Assembly (NCBI RefSeq): GCF_039649665.1
Contig: NZ_JBDJAW010000022.1
Coordinates: forward strand, 62,001 to 126,000
DNA: 64,000 bases
Direction of reading: 5' to 3'
From: Microbispora sp. ZYX-F-249
GTDB lineage: Bacteria > Actinomycetota > Actinomycetes > Streptosporangiales > Streptosporangiaceae
Shown here: positions 1-9,900 of the stretch, one piece after another
How the letters are laid out: every line of letters starts with the position of its first letter
Numbering within the stretch: the stretch's first letter is position 1
Translations under genes and position numbers: made by a program
Notes under the pieces: model-generated
The model's input: the letters and a program-made list of their open reading frames with translations, nothing else
Database searches by the model: none
What the model was told of the DNA's origin: nothing

Positions 1-57
1 GCGGCCTGCGGCGCACGCCCCGGGGGCCGACCGGCAGGGTCGAGCCGGTCCGGACGG

Positions 58-84
58 CAGGGCTCCCCCCGAGATGGAGCCCTG
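58..84. terminator. Perfect 9-bp hairpin, possible terminator
   Basis: CAGGGCTCC (58-66) pairs perfectly with GGAGCCCTG (76-84) around a 9-nt loop. It lies beyond the stop of the minus-strand PBP-like gene and next to a second hairpin. No U-tract follows on either strand, which is common for actinomycete terminators. A terminator role is inferred. Confidence 0.5.
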
Positions 85-98
85 TCCTCATCACGGCG

Positions 99-131
99 AC
101 TGGGCCCGCAACCCCCCAAGCGGGTCCCAGT
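99..131. terminator. GC-rich hairpin downstream of PBP-like gene
   Basis: ACTGGGCCCGC (99-109) pairs with GCGGGTCCCAGT (120-131) with one bulged T, around a 10-nt loop. It sits about 55 nt past the stop codon of the minus-strand gene, in a position suited to a factor-independent terminator. With the hairpin at 58-84 it may end transcription from both directions. Confidence 0.5.
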
Positions 132-185
132 CACCTAGAAAGACGCCGGTCATCGCCTCGATGGTTGCTCGCCCTCGCGCCTTTT

Positions 186-2093
186 TCAGGTCTGGGGCTG
201 AGCGGTGCGGAAGAAGCTCCCGGCGATCGCCGGAGCGGCCGACAGGTCGCCGCTTTTGGCCAGCACGGCGACCGCGACGTCCCCCTGCCAGCCCACGAAC
301 CACGAGAGCTTCGTGCGCTCCTTCTTGTCCGTCTGGGTGACCTCGGCGGCCACGCCGTACACGGGATCACCGGGGGCGGAGGCTGCGGAGGCCGCGCCGG
401 ACGACACACCGGCCCGCATGAGCGTGCGCAGCTTCGCGGTGACCGCGGGGTCGAGCGTCACGGGCTGCGCGGCGGCCGCGGCGGTGCCACCCTCGGCGCC
501 CGGATCGGGCGCGGTGGGCGAGACCACCAGCGTCGGCGGCCGCCACGTGCCGGACCTGACGGCCGCGGCGACGAGGGCCATCGCCAGCGGGCTCACCCGC
601 GCGCCCTGTCCGGCGATGATCTTGGCGATGGCCGCGTCGCCGTCCGGCTCGGCGATCGATCCGCTGAAGGTCTTCAGCGGCAGCTTCCAGTCGCTGCCGA
701 TGCCGAACTGGTTCGCGCTGGTGGCCAGCCGCTGGCCGCTGATCCGCCGGGCCAGCGACGCCAGCGCGGTCACGCAGCCCTGCGCGAAGTCGGCCTGGAA
801 GGTGGGCGTCGTCACACCGTCGACGCCGGGCTGCTGGAAGCGCGCCCCGCCCACGGTGCGGTCGGCGCTGCACGGCACCTTCTGCTTCGGGTCGAGGCCC
901 GACTGGAGCAGTCCCTCCGCGGCGATGATCGAGAAGGCGCTGCCCGCCACGTACTTGCCGGCCAGCGCGTCGTCCTCCTGGTGCAGCTGGTTGGTGGAGA
1001 CGGCGAGCACCTCGCCGGTGGACGCCTGCACCGCGACGAGCGCGGCCGGGCGGGACCCCGCGACCGCGGCGTCCCCGGCGCTCTGCAGCCGGCTGTCGAT
1101 CGTGGTCTGGACCGACGAGTTCTCCCGCCCCGGCCACGCCTTGAGCTCCTTGACCTGCTGCCCGGTGGCGTTGTCGAGGATGACGACCCGGGTCTCGGTC
1201 GAGCCGGTGAGCTGGTCCTGGTAGGCCTGCTGCAGGCCGTCCCGGCCCAGCGTGTCGCCGGCCCGCTGCGGTCCGCCGAGCCGCTGCTCCGCCTCCGGGG
1301 TGATGGCCGAGACCACGCCGACGATCTGGGTGGGCGACTTGGGCGCGACCGGCGGATTGTCGGTCTGGAACTCCAGCCCTCTGATCGCCTCCAGCTTGGA
1401 CCTGATCTGGGCGAACTTCGTCCGGCCGAACGTCGCGAGGGGGACGAAGTCCTGCGGGGGCGACGACAGGATGCGGCTCAGCAGGCGGTCCTGGGCGAAG
1501 CCGGTGATCTTCGACAACTGGTCGCAGAGCCGGCCGGGGTCCTTGACCTTGGCGGGGGTGACCCCGGCGACGTGCAGCACGGTCTCGTCCTGCAGCGAGT
1601 TGCCGTTGCGGTCGAGGATGGGCTTGCGGCCCTTGGGGACGGTGGCGACCGCGAGCCGCTGCCCGGGGTGCAGGTCGGGGTGGATGACGCTCGGCGACCA
1701 CCGCACCTTCCACTGGCCGCCGACCAGGTGCAGGGGCAGGTTGCCGTCGTACTGCCAGAGGGGGTTGTTCTCCCCGAGGTCCACCTCGGCGTGGTAGCCG
1801 GCCTGCGCCGCGTCGCCGTCCTGGGTGATCCCCCGCAGGGAGAAGCGGACCGAGGCGGCGTCCAGCTGCAGGCGGGCGTCCTCCAGCGCCTTGCGCACCG
1901 CCGCCTGGTCGCCGTCGGCCCGTCGCGCGGCGGCCGCGTAGTCCCCCGTCTGCCAGCCGACGAGGAAGTCGCGCACCGCCTCGTGCGGCGACGGCTCCTC
2001 GAAGCAGCCGGTCAGCAGGGGTGCGGTCAGGCCCAGCGCGAGCGCGGCCCGTACGGCTCGCGCCCGGGCGACCCCGAATCTTCGGAAGGACAC
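186..2093 (-). CDS. PBP2a-like lipoprotein with degenerate transpeptidase domain
   Basis: 635 aa, GTG start 3 nt after the smpB stop, so probably co-transcribed. A basic N-terminus, hydrophobic stretch and lipobox LTGC (C30) indicate a lipoprotein. Residues about 35-150 resemble the NTF2-like MecA_N domain, followed by a PBP dimerisation region and a class B transpeptidase fold. The scaffold is recognisable (for example RVSPLAMA and SGTWRPPTLV), but the active site is not. SxxK reads SAFS, the usual S-x-N reads GCV and KTGT reads VAAE. Family members use these residues to acylate and cross-link peptidoglycan, so this copy should not catalyse transpeptidation. It may be a structural or regulatory pseudo-PBP acting beside FtsEX; that role is inference. 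Confidence 0.85.
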   Translation of the reverse strand: MSFRRFGVARARAVRAALALGLTAPLLTGCFEEPSPHEAVRDFLVGWQTGDYAAAARRADGDQAAVRKALEDARLQLDAASVRFSLRGITQDGDAAQAGYHAEVDLGENNPLWQYDGNLPLHLVGGQWKVRWSPSVIHPDLHPGQRLAVATVPKGRKPILDRNGNSLQDETVLHVAGVTPAKVKDPGRLCDQLSKITGFAQDRLLSRILSSPPQDFVPLATFGRTKFAQIRSKLEAIRGLEFQTDNPPVAPKSPTQIVGVVSAITPEAEQRLGGPQRAGDTLGRDGLQQAYQDQLTGSTETRVVILDNATGQQVKELKAWPGRENSSVQTTIDSRLQSAGDAAVAGSRPAALVAVQASTGEVLAVSTNQLHQEDDALAGKYVAGSAFSIIAAEGLLQSGLDPKQKVPCSADRTVGGARFQQPGVDGVTTPTFQADFAQGCVTALASLARRISGQRLATSANQFGIGSDWKLPLKTFSGSIAEPDGDAAIAKIIAGQGARVSPLAMALVAAAVRSGTWRPPTLVVSPTAPDPGAEGGTAAAAAQPVTLDPAVTAKLRTLMRAGVSSGAASAASAPGDPVYGVAAEVTQTDKKERTKLSWFVGWQGDVAVAVLAKSGDLSAAPAIAGSFFRTAQPQT

Positions 2094-2096
2094 GGC

Positions 2097-2579
2097 CTAA
2101 CGGCCCCCCCGGCGGCGGACCGCGTTCGACATGGCCCGCGCCATCTCCCGGTTCGCCTGCTTCTCCATCAGCGTCTGCCGCTTGTCGTAGTCCTTCTTGC
2201 CTCTGGCGATGCCGATCTCGATCTTCGCCCGGCCGTCCTTGAAGTACATCGACAGCGGGATCAGCGTGAGGCCCTTCTCCTTCAGCGACGCTTCGAGCTT
2301 GCCGATCTCCTTGCGGTGCAGCAGCAGCTTGCGCGTGCGCCGCGCGGCGTGGTTGGTCCAGGTGCCCTGGCTGTACTCCGGGATGTACACGTTGATCAGC
2401 CAGAGCTCGCCGCCCTCGACCGAGGCGTAGCCGTCGGTCAGGTTGGCCTTTCCCGCCCGCAGGGACTTGACCTCGGTGCCGGTCAGGACGAGCCCGGCCT
2501 CGTAGGTGTCCTCGATGAAGAAGTCGTGCCTGGCACGCTTGTTCTGGGCGATCAGCTTGCGCCCGGTCTCACGTGGCAT
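2097..2579 (-). CDS. smpB: SsrA-binding protein SmpB
   Basis: 160 aa, full length for the family. SmpB binds the tRNA-like part of tmRNA and brings it to stalled ribosomes for trans-translation. Family landmarks are visible: an N-terminal [10 protein letters not shown] stretch, [14 protein letters not shown], the core [13 protein letters not shown], and a basic C-terminal tail beginning [16 protein letters not shown]. It lies between ftsX (58 nt upstream) and the PBP-like gene, the usual actinomycete order. I did not find the ssrA RNA in this window. Confidence 0.97.
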   Translation of the reverse strand: MPRETGRKLIAQNKRARHDFFIEDTYEAGLVLTGTEVKSLRAGKANLTDGYASVEGGELWLINVYIPEYSQGTWTNHAARRTRKLLLHRKEIGKLEASLKEKGLTLIPLSMYFKDGRAKIEIGIARGKKDYDKRQTLMEKQANREMARAMSNAVRRRGGR

Positions 2580-2636
2580 AAGGGGAGCCTACCGTTGCCG
2601 CGAGGGGCGGAAACGAGCTGCGCGACCGGTGCCGGG

Positions 2637-3536
2637 TCACACCCGCAGGTAGCGGCGCAGGGTGACGAACGAGGCGAGCACACAGATCAGCACGCCGATG
2701 GCCATGGTGCCGGTGATCACCCCGGCGACCGTGTCCCAGCCGAGGGGCGCGGCCATGTACGTCTGGATCGACTCGAAGATGAAGACCTTGACGATGATCA
2801 GAATCACGCCGGACAGGACGCCGCCGATGAGGCCGGCGATCAGGCCCTCCATCACGAACGGCAGCTGGATGTAGATGTTGGACGCGCCGACCAGCCGCAT
2901 GATGCCGGTCTCCCTGCGGCGGTTGTACGCCGACAGCCGGACCGTGTTGCCGATCAGCAGGATGGCCGCGAACAACATGAGGGCGGCGATGCCCAGCGCC
3001 ATGTAGCGCAGCTTGTCCATGAAGCCGAAGACCGATTCGAGCAGGTCGCGTTCGTTGACGACGTTGGAGACGCCGGGCTGCCCCTTGAGGCTCGCCGCGA
3101 CGGCCGCCGCCTTGTCCGGGTCCTTCAGCTTCACCCGGAACGACTCCGGCATGTCCTCGGCCTTGGTCACCGACAGCAGGGTGCGGTTGCTCTCGGTCTC
3201 CTGGAAATGCTTGTACGCCTCGGCCTGGTTCTCGAACTGCACCCGCTCGACGTCCGGGAGCGCCTCGATCGTCTGCTTGAGGTTGGCCTTCTCCTCCTGT
3301 GTCACCGCGCCCTTGTTCTTGCAGGGCTCGAAAGGCGCGTTCTTCGTGCACAGGTAGACCGACAGCTCGACCTTGTCGGTCCAGAAGCCGGTGAGCTTCG
3401 AGACCTGGGAGTTGATCATCATTCCGACGCCGAGCAGCGCCATGCCGACCGCCACGGTCACGATCACCGCGATGGTCATCGTGAGGTTGCGCCGAAGGCC
3501 GATCCAGACCTCGGAGAAGATGAAGTTGGCCCGCAT
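2637..3536 (-). CDS. ftsX: Cell division protein FtsX
   Basis: 299 aa ABC-type permease of the FtsEX complex. A cytoplasmic N-terminus with RANFIFSEVWIGLRRN is followed by TM1 at about 21-42. A large extracytoplasmic loop (about 45-165) contains two cysteines (CTKNAPFEPC). Three further TM segments lie at about 175-198, 222-245 and 268-290. In mycobacteria the loop binds a peptidoglycan hydrolase such as RipC; the partner here is unknown. It begins 14 nt after the ftsE stop and is surely co-transcribed. Confidence 0.97.
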   Translation of the reverse strand: MRANFIFSEVWIGLRRNLTMTIAVIVTVAVGMALLGVGMMINSQVSKLTGFWTDKVELSVYLCTKNAPFEPCKNKGAVTQEEKANLKQTIEALPDVERVQFENQAEAYKHFQETESNRTLLSVTKAEDMPESFRVKLKDPDKAAAVAASLKGQPGVSNVVNERDLLESVFGFMDKLRYMALGIAALMLFAAILLIGNTVRLSAYNRRRETGIMRLVGASNIYIQLPFVMEGLIAGLIGGVLSGVILIIVKVFIFESIQTYMAAPLGWDTVAGVITGTMAIGVLICVLASFVTLRRYLRV

Positions 3537-3550
3537 GGTCCCAGTTACTC

Positions 3551-4240
3551 CTAATACGCCTGGCCGTACACGCCGCGCGACTGATCGCGGACGATCTTGC
3601 CGTCCTCGAGCTCGACCACGCGCTTGCGCATGGAGTCGACGATCGCGGCGTCGTGCGTAGCCATGAGGACGGTCGTGCCGGTCCTGTTGATTCGGTCGAG
3701 CACCTTCATGATGCCGATGCTCGTGGCGGGGTCGATGTTTCCGGTGGGCTCGTCCGCCAGCAGGATCATCGGCCGGTTGACGAACGCGCGGGCCATGGCG
3801 ACCCGCTGCTGCTCGCCGCCGGACAGCTCCTCCGGCATGCGGTGCGCCTTGCCCTCCAGGCCGACGAGCTCGATGACCTCGGGCACGACCTTGCGGATGA
3901 ACCGGCGCGGCTTGCCGATGACCTCCAGGGCGAACGCCACGTTCTCGTACACGTTCTTGTTCGGCAGCAGCCGGAAGTCCTGGAACACGCAGCCGATGCG
4001 GCGGCGCAGGTGCGGCACCTTGAAGTTGGACAGCTTCGACAGGTCCTTGCCGGCCACGTGGATGGAGCCGCTGTTGGGCCGCTCCTCCTTCAGCACCAGC
4101 CGGAGGAAGGTGGACTTCCCCGACCCTGAAGGACCGACCAGGAACACGAACTCGCCCTTGTCGACGTCCACGCTCACGTGGTCGAGGGCAGGCCGGTTTT
4201 GGTTCGCGTAGACCTTGGTGACATTATCGAAATGGATCAC
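3551..4240 (-). CDS. ftsE: Cell division ATP-binding protein FtsE
   Basis: 229 aa ABC ATPase that powers FtsX. Walker A is GPSGSGKS (about 37-44), the signature [14 protein letters not shown] (about 139-152), Walker [11 protein letters not shown] (about 160-169) and the H-loop MATHD. It starts with GTG (GTGATCCATTTC). The upstream region carries a 13-bp direct repeat containing TAGACT on the sense strand, which could be a -10 element. It heads the ftsE-ftsX-smpB-PBP-like series. Confidence 0.97.
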   Translation of the reverse strand: MIHFDNVTKVYANQNRPALDHVSVDVDKGEFVFLVGPSGSGKSTFLRLVLKEERPNSGSIHVAGKDLSKLSNFKVPHLRRRIGCVFQDFRLLPNKNVYENVAFALEVIGKPRRFIRKVVPEVIELVGLEGKAHRMPEELSGGEQQRVAMARAFVNRPMILLADEPTGNIDPATSIGIMKVLDRINRTGTTVLMATHDAAIVDSMRKRVVELEDGKIVRDQSRGVYGQAY

Positions 4241-4256
4241 GGGCGCATCACGGCTA

Positions 4257-4347
4257 GCCAGTCTAGGGGGTGGGACGGCCGGTCCGGGGGTCGCCGGTCA
4301 CTTTGCTCTGGATCGACGTTCCGTTTGGCCGAAGGCCAGTCTAGGGG
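4257..4347. repeat. 13-bp direct repeat upstream of ftsE
   Basis: GCCAGTCTAGGGG occurs at 4257-4269 and again at 4335-4347, 78 bp apart, between divergently oriented ftsE and the small gene at 4420. On the ftsE strand each copy reads CCCCTAGACTGGC, whose TAGACT fits an actinomycete -10 hexamer. Tandem promoters or a regulator site are both possible. Confidence 0.45.
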
Positions 4348-4419
4348 TAACACTGGCATGGAACGTCCATAACGGAAACAAAACGATTAGCCCTTGGGCG
4401 ATGGGGCGGTAAAGCTGCT

Positions 4420-4608
4420 ATGAGCTGCGAACACTTGATCTGCGCCGCGTGCGCCGGCCCCGTGGTGGAGGGGCGCTGCCCCGTCTGCCGGGAGGGCCGC
4501 GCCAAGGTTCACCACCACGGGTTCATGGGGCTGTCGCCCCTGGTCATCGCGCTGATCGTGCTGCTCGTCGTGGTGCTGGTGGCGCTCGGCCACATCAGCG
4601 GTTACTGA
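4420..4608 (+). CDS. Small zinc-ribbon membrane protein
   Basis: 62 aa. The N-terminal part has paired cysteines (C-x5-C-x2-C, then C-x2-C in GRCPVC) that could hold one zinc ion, then a short His-rich patch (HHH) and a single TM helix at about 37-58. It is wedged between the minus-strand genes ftsE and prfB, ends 5 nt before the prfB stop and is transcribed against both. Function is unknown. The cysteine spacing and the TM helix argue for a real gene rather than a chance ORF. Confidence 0.7.
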   Translation: MSCEHLICAACAGPVVEGRCPVCREGRAKVHHHGFMGLSPLVIALIVLLVVVLVALGHISGY

Positions 4609-4613
4609 TACGC

Positions 4614-5735
4614 CTACTGGGCGGCGTCGCCGGACTCCTGGCGGCGCATCCAGCGGATCTCGCCCTCGATGAACTCGTCGAGGTCGCCGTCCAGCACGGC
4701 GGTGGGGTTGCCCGCCTCCACGCCCGTGCGCAGGTCCTTCACGATCTGGTACGGGTGCAGCACGTAGTTGCGGATCTGCGTGCCCCACGACGTGGTCGCC
4801 TCGCCGCGCAGCTCGTTCATCGCCGCGGCCTCCTCCTGCCGCTTGCGCTCCAGCAGCTTGGCCTGGAGGACGGCCATCGCCGTCGCGCGGTTCTGCAGCT
4901 GGGACCGCTCGTTCTGGCAGGAGACCACGATCCCGGTCGGCAGGTGGGTGATCCGCACGGCCGAGTCGGTCGTGTTGACGCCCTGGCCGCCCGGACCCGA
5001 CGACCGGTAGACGTCGATGCGCAGGTCGTCCTCGTTGATGTCGATGTGGTCGGTCTGCTCGACCACGGGCACCACGTCCACGCCCGCGAAGGAGGTCTGC
5101 CGGCGGCCCTGGTTGTCGAACGGGCTGATCCGCACCAGCCGGTGGGTGCCGTGCTCGCCCCTGAGCGTGCCGTACGCGTAGGGGGCCTTGACCGCGAAGG
5201 TGGCCGACTTGATGCCGGCCTCCTCGGCGTAGGAGGTCTCGTAGACCTCGGCCGGGTAGCCCTTGCGCTCGGCCCACCGCAGGTACATGCGCAGCAGCAT
5301 CTGGGCCCAGTCGGCCGCGTCGACGCCGCCCGCCTGCGCGTTGATGGTCACCAGGGCCTCGCGGGCGTCGTACTCGCCCGACAGGAGCGTGCGGACCTCC
5401 AGCGCGCCGACCTCGGACCTGAGCGCGGCGAGCTCTTTTTCGGCCTCGGCCAGCGCGTCCTCGTCGCCCTCCTCGGCGGCCAGCTCGAACAGGACCGGCA
5501 GGTCCTCCAGGCGGCGGCCCAGGCCGTCCACCCGGTTGACCTCGGCCTGCAGGTGCGAGAGCCGGCTGGTGACCCGCTGCGCCTGCTCGGGGTCGTTCCA
5601 CAGGTCGGGCGCGGCAGCCTGCTCCTCCAACTCGGCGATCTGCTTGCGCAGAGCGTCGAGGTCGAGCACGTCCTGAATGCTCTTCAGCGTGCCGCCAAGC
5701 TCGTTGATCTCTTCGGCTGGATCGATGACTGCCAC
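4614..5735 (-). CDS. prfB: Peptide chain release factor 2
   Basis: 373 aa class I release factor reading UAA and UGA. The SPF tripeptide anticodon is in [10 protein letters not shown] (about 208-217), and the peptidyl-tRNA hydrolysis motif GGQ is in [10 protein letters not shown] (about 250). The reading frame runs without interruption through [13 protein letters not shown], the region where many bacteria have an in-frame UGA and a programmed +1 frameshift. Frameshift autoregulation is therefore absent. The start is [10 protein letters not shown]. Confidence 0.97.
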   Translation of the reverse strand: MAVIDPAEEINELGGTLKSIQDVLDLDALRKQIAELEEQAAAPDLWNDPEQAQRVTSRLSHLQAEVNRVDGLGRRLEDLPVLFELAAEEGDEDALAEAEKELAALRSEVGALEVRTLLSGEYDAREALVTINAQAGGVDAADWAQMLLRMYLRWAERKGYPAEVYETSYAEEAGIKSATFAVKAPYAYGTLRGEHGTHRLVRISPFDNQGRRQTSFAGVDVVPVVEQTDHIDINEDDLRIDVYRSSGPGGQGVNTTDSAVRITHLPTGIVVSCQNERSQLQNRATAMAVLQAKLLERKRQEEAAAMNELRGEATTSWGTQIRNYVLHPYQIVKDLRTGVEAGNPTAVLDGDLDEFIEGEIRWMRRQESGDAAQ

Positions 5736-5818
5736 GTCTGTAAAGGGTACGCGAATCGGAGACCCTGTCAGGCAGCGCGCCTCGGTAGCATGTGAACCGA
5801 TTGCATGGGGAGGCTGGC

Positions 5819-6907
5819 GTGAACGGGGTCGTTCGGAGCGCGCTGGCTCTTGCCCTCCTCACCTGTACGGCCGTCGCCTGCTCGGGCGGGGAGCCCGTCC
5901 GGTCGCCGGCCAGCCCGGCGGCGGCCACCTCCGCGCTGCCGAGTCCCGCCGAGAGCCCGTCGCCGTCGCCCAGCCCCCCGGCCGTGACCCTGGAGGAGGC
6001 GTCCGAGGCGCTCGACGCGTTCCTGGACACCGACGACGTGCTGCGGCTGGCCGGGGCCGACCGGTGGGCGCTCCTGCTCACCCAGGACGGCCAGCGGCCC
6101 ATGACGATCGCCGGCATCCACTCCCAGAAGGGCAAGCCCGCCCGCTACACGTGGGACCGCCGCACGGTGCTCGTGCCCCGGCAGAGCGCCCGCCCGGCCG
6201 TCTGGTTCGCGGCCACCGCCCGGCGGCGCGACGCGTCCGGCGAGGTCCGCACGGCCGTGTTCACGTTCGTCCGGCAGAGCAAGGACGGGCCGTGGCGCAA
6301 CAGCTTCGCGTCCCTGCTCTACCCCGGCGAGCAACCGCCCTCGGTCGCCCTCGACGCGGACGGGTACGCCACGGCGCTGGAGTCGCGCGACGCCACGGTG
6401 GCCATCAGCCCCAACCTGATGGGCCCGCTGCACGCCACGGTCGCGGAGGAGGGCCCCAAGGGCTACGCCTCCGGGCTGATCGCTCCCGGCCCGCAGACGA
6501 CGGGCTTCTACGACGAGATCGTCGAGACCAAGGAGAAGGCGAAGACCGACGACTGCATGGTCTACGAGTCGCTCTTCGCCTCGGCGCCCAACTACCCGAT
6601 CTTCGCGCTGCGTACGCGCGACGGCGGCGCGATGATGCTGTACACGCTGACTCGCACGTCCTCGTGGACCGCCAGCGGCCAGCCGCAGGGCCAGCCCCAG
6701 GGGCTCAAGTGCGGCGAAGGGCGTCCCGTGACGGTCCCCGCCGCGGCCCGCTGGCTGCTGAGCCCCACCAAGGACCTGTTCATCCGGCAGAAGCGGCAGA
6801 TCGTCGAGACCCAGCAGTACGTGAGCGCGGTGCCGCCCAGGGCGTCCACCGCGCCCGCGCACGTCGTCGGCTACGAGGGCATCGTCACCGGCGGCTCCAA
6901 CCGCTGA
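5819..6907 (+). CDS. Putative lipoprotein, proline/serine-rich linker
   Basis: 362 aa. The GTG at 5819 has GGGGAGG 5 nt upstream, which favours it over an in-frame ATG 27 nt earlier. A hydrophobic signal ends at AVAC, a likely lipobox, followed by a Pro/Ser/Ala-rich tether to about residue 55 and a globular extracytoplasmic domain of about 300 aa. I do not recognise the family; related secreted proteins of unknown role are common in actinomycetes. Its stop converges on the glutamate dehydrogenase stop. Confidence 0.85.
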   Translation: MNGVVRSALALALLTCTAVACSGGEPVRSPASPAAATSALPSPAESPSPSPSPPAVTLEEASEALDAFLDTDDVLRLAGADRWALLLTQDGQRPMTIAGIHSQKGKPARYTWDRRTVLVPRQSARPAVWFAATARRRDASGEVRTAVFTFVRQSKDGPWRNSFASLLYPGEQPPSVALDADGYATALESRDATVAISPNLMGPLHATVAEEGPKGYASGLIAPGPQTTGFYDEIVETKEKAKTDDCMVYESLFASAPNYPIFALRTRDGGAMMLYTLTRTSSWTASGQPQGQPQGLKCGEGRPVTVPAAARWLLSPTKDLFIRQKRQIVETQQYVSAVPPRASTAPAHVVGYEGIVTGGSNR

Positions 6908-6913
6908 TCGCCG

Positions 6914-6927
6914 GGCGTGATCACGCC
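6914..6927. terminator. 14-bp palindrome between convergent stops
   Basis: GGCGTGATCACGCC is a perfect palindrome lying exactly where the lipoprotein gene and the glutamate dehydrogenase gene converge. It could form a small symmetrical hairpin that helps end both transcripts. No U-tract is present, so this is a weak call. Confidence 0.3.
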
Positions 6928-9900
6928 TCCGCGTGCGGGAGGTTGCTGGTGGAGACCAGCGTCCGCACCGCGCGCAGCGCGACCGACAGCGTCGCCAGGT
7001 CGAAGGTGTCGCTCTCCCAGATCTCCGACAGCGTCTGCCGCGACCGCGTCACCGCGGCCTGGTTGGCCTCCGTCCAGCTCGCCAGCCGCTCCTCCGGCGA
7101 CAGGCCCGGCCTGCTGTGGATCAGCACGTCCCTGGTCAGCGTCGCGTGGGCGGCGTACAGGTCGTCGCGCAGCGCGGACCTGGCCATCGAGTTCCACCGG
7201 CTGTCGCGCGGCAGCGCGATCACCCGTTCGCGCAGCCGGGCGAGCTGGAGCCGATCGGCCAGGTCGAAGTAGACCTCGGCCACCTCGCTCACCGGCCTGC
7301 CGGTGTACGCCGCGATCTCCACGAGGTCGAACGTGGAGTAGGCCGGCACCATCGCCGCGACCCGCTCGGCCAGCTCACCGGGCACGCCCCTGGCCGCGAA
7401 GGAGTCCCTGCGCTCCTCGTACGCCACCAGGTCGGGGCCGGTCAGCAGCTTGGGCAGGTGCGGCAGCAGGCCGCCCGCGCCCTCGACGAAGTAGCGGACG
7501 GTGGAGGCGAGGTCGAGCGGCGGGCGGCGGTTGCCGAGCAGCCAGCGGGTGCCGCGCTCGGACAGCTTGCGGCCCTCCAGCAGCATGGCCAGCTGGGTCG
7601 CGGTGTCGACCTCGTTGTCCAGCTCCTCGATCTGCCGGGCGAACGACGGCAGGTCGAAGACCTCCCGGGTCACCAGGTAGGCCCGCACGATGTCGGGCGC
7701 CGACGCGCCGGTCTCCTCGCCGAAGCGGTAGACGAAGCTGGTCCCGCCGAAGTTGACCACGTCGTTCACGATCCGGGTCGTGATGATCTCCCGGCGCAGC
7801 GGATGGGAGTCCATGTACGCGCGGAAGCGGTCGCGCAGGGCCGAGGGGAAGTACGACACCAGCCACGACGCCAGCGACGGGTCGTCGGGGATGTCCGACT
7901 GCAGCAGCTCCGCGTCCACCACGAGCTTGGTGTAGGCGAGCAGCACCGCGAACTCGGGGTTCGCCAGCCCGAGCCCGGCCTGGCGGCGCTCGGCGAGCAC
8001 CTTGTCCGACGGCAGGAACTCCAGCTCCCGGTTGACCAGTCCCTCGCGCTCCAGCTTCCGCAGGTAGCGGGAGTGGATGTGCAGCATCTCCGGCGCCTGG
8101 GCGCGGGCCGCCGCGAGCACGACGTTCTGGGCGTAGTTGTCCTCCAGCACCAGCCTGCCCACCTCGTCGGTCATGTCGAGGAAGAGCTGGTTGCGCTGCT
8201 TGTCGGTCATGTCGCCATCGCGGACGACCTGGTCGAGCAGGATCTTGATGTTCACCTCGTGGTCGGAGGTGTCCACGCCGGCCGAGTTGTCGATGAAGTC
8301 GGTGTTGATCAGGCCGCCGTTCAGCGCGAACTCGATCCGCGCCCGCTGGGTGAAGCCGAGGTTGCCGCCCTCGCCGACGACCTTGCAGCGCAGGTCGGCC
8401 GCGTTGATCCGCAGCGCGTCGTTGGCCTTGTCCCCCGCGTCGGCGTGGGTCTCCGCCGACGCCTTGACGTACGTGCCGATGCCGCCGTTCCACAGCAGGT
8501 CGACGGGGGCCCGCAGGATCGCGCTGATCAGGTCGTTCGGCGCGAGCGCGGTGACGCCGTGCGGCAGGCCGAGCGCGGCGCGCGTCTGCGGCGAGACGGG
8601 GATCGACTTCGCGGTGCGCGGCCACACACCGCCGCCCGCCGAGATCAGTGACCTGTCGTAGTCGTCCCACGAGCTCCTGGGCAGCTCGAACAGCCGCCGC
8701 CGCTCCGCGAAGCTCCGCGCGGCGTCCGGGTCGGGGTCGACGAACACGTGCCGGTGGTCGAAGGCCGCCACGAGCCGGATGTGCTCCGACAGGAGCATGC
8801 CGTTGCCGAACACGTCGCCGGACATGTCGCCGATGCCGACCACGGTGAAGTCGGTGGTCTGCACGTTCACGCCGAGCGTGCGGAAGTGGTACTTCACCGA
8901 CTCCCAGGCGCCCCTGGCGGTGATGCCCATGGCCTTGTGGTCGTAGCCCACCGAACCGCCGGAGGCGAAGGCGTCGCCGAGCCAGTAGCCGTACTCCTTG
9001 GCCACCGCGTTGGCGATGTCGGAGAACGTCGCGGTGCCCTTGTCGGCGGCGACCACGAGGTAGGTGTCGTCGCCGTCGTGCCGCACGACGTCGGGCGGCG
9101 GCACGACCTGCCCGGCGACCAGGTTGTCGGTCAGGTCGAGCAGGCCGGAGATGAACTGGCGGTAGCAGGCCACGCCCTCGGCCAGGAACTCGTCGCGCCC
9201 GCCGCCGCCGTCCTTGAGCACAGGGGGCTGCTTGACGACGAAGCCGCCCTTCGAGCCGGTCGGCACGATGACGGTGTTCTTCACCATCTGCGCCTTGACC
9301 AGGCCGAGGATCTCCGTGCGGAAGTCCTCCATGCGGTCCGACCAGCGCAGGCCGCCGCGGGCGACCTTGCCGAAGCGCAGGTGCACGCCCTCGACGCGCG
9401 GCGAGTACACGAAGATCTCGTATTTCGGGCGGGGCAGCGGCAGCACGCTGATCGCCTGCGGATCGACCTTCAGCGAGATGTACGCCTTGCGCCTGCCGGT
9501 GACGAACTGGCTGCCGGCGGCCCCCGCCTCGCGGCCGTCCTCACGCGCGGCCTGGAAGACGTTGGTGCGCAGCGTGGCCTGGATCATCTCGAGGTAGGCC
9601 CGCAGGATGCGGTCCTCGTCGAGGGACGCCACCTCGTCCAGCGAGGCGAGGATCTCCTCGGTCAGCGCGTCGCAGACCTCCGCCCTGCCGTCGTCCGGCC
9701 GGCGCGGGTCGAGCCTGGCCTCGAACAGCCGCACCAGCAGCCGGGCCAGCCGCACGTTGCCCTGCAGCACCCTTTCGATGTACGACTGGCTGAACGTGGT
9801 TCCGGCCTGCCGCAGATACTTGGCGTACGCCCGGAGGATCTCGGCCTGCTCCCAGGTGAGCCCGCCGGCCAGCACGAGCGCGTTGAAGCCGTCGTTCTCC

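Noticed and set aside
1..185. tmRNA (ssrA) expected near smpB
   Set aside because: No tRNA-like T-arm or tag reading frame could be seen; only two hairpins are present.
165..3554. Very long plus-strand open frame opposite the PBP-like, smpB and ftsX genes
   Set aside because: It is a GC-rich antisense frame; the minus-strand genes carry clear domains, and the long frame has no recognisable motif.
5640..5735. Programmed frameshift in prfB
   Set aside because: The frame is continuous through the region, with no in-frame UGA.
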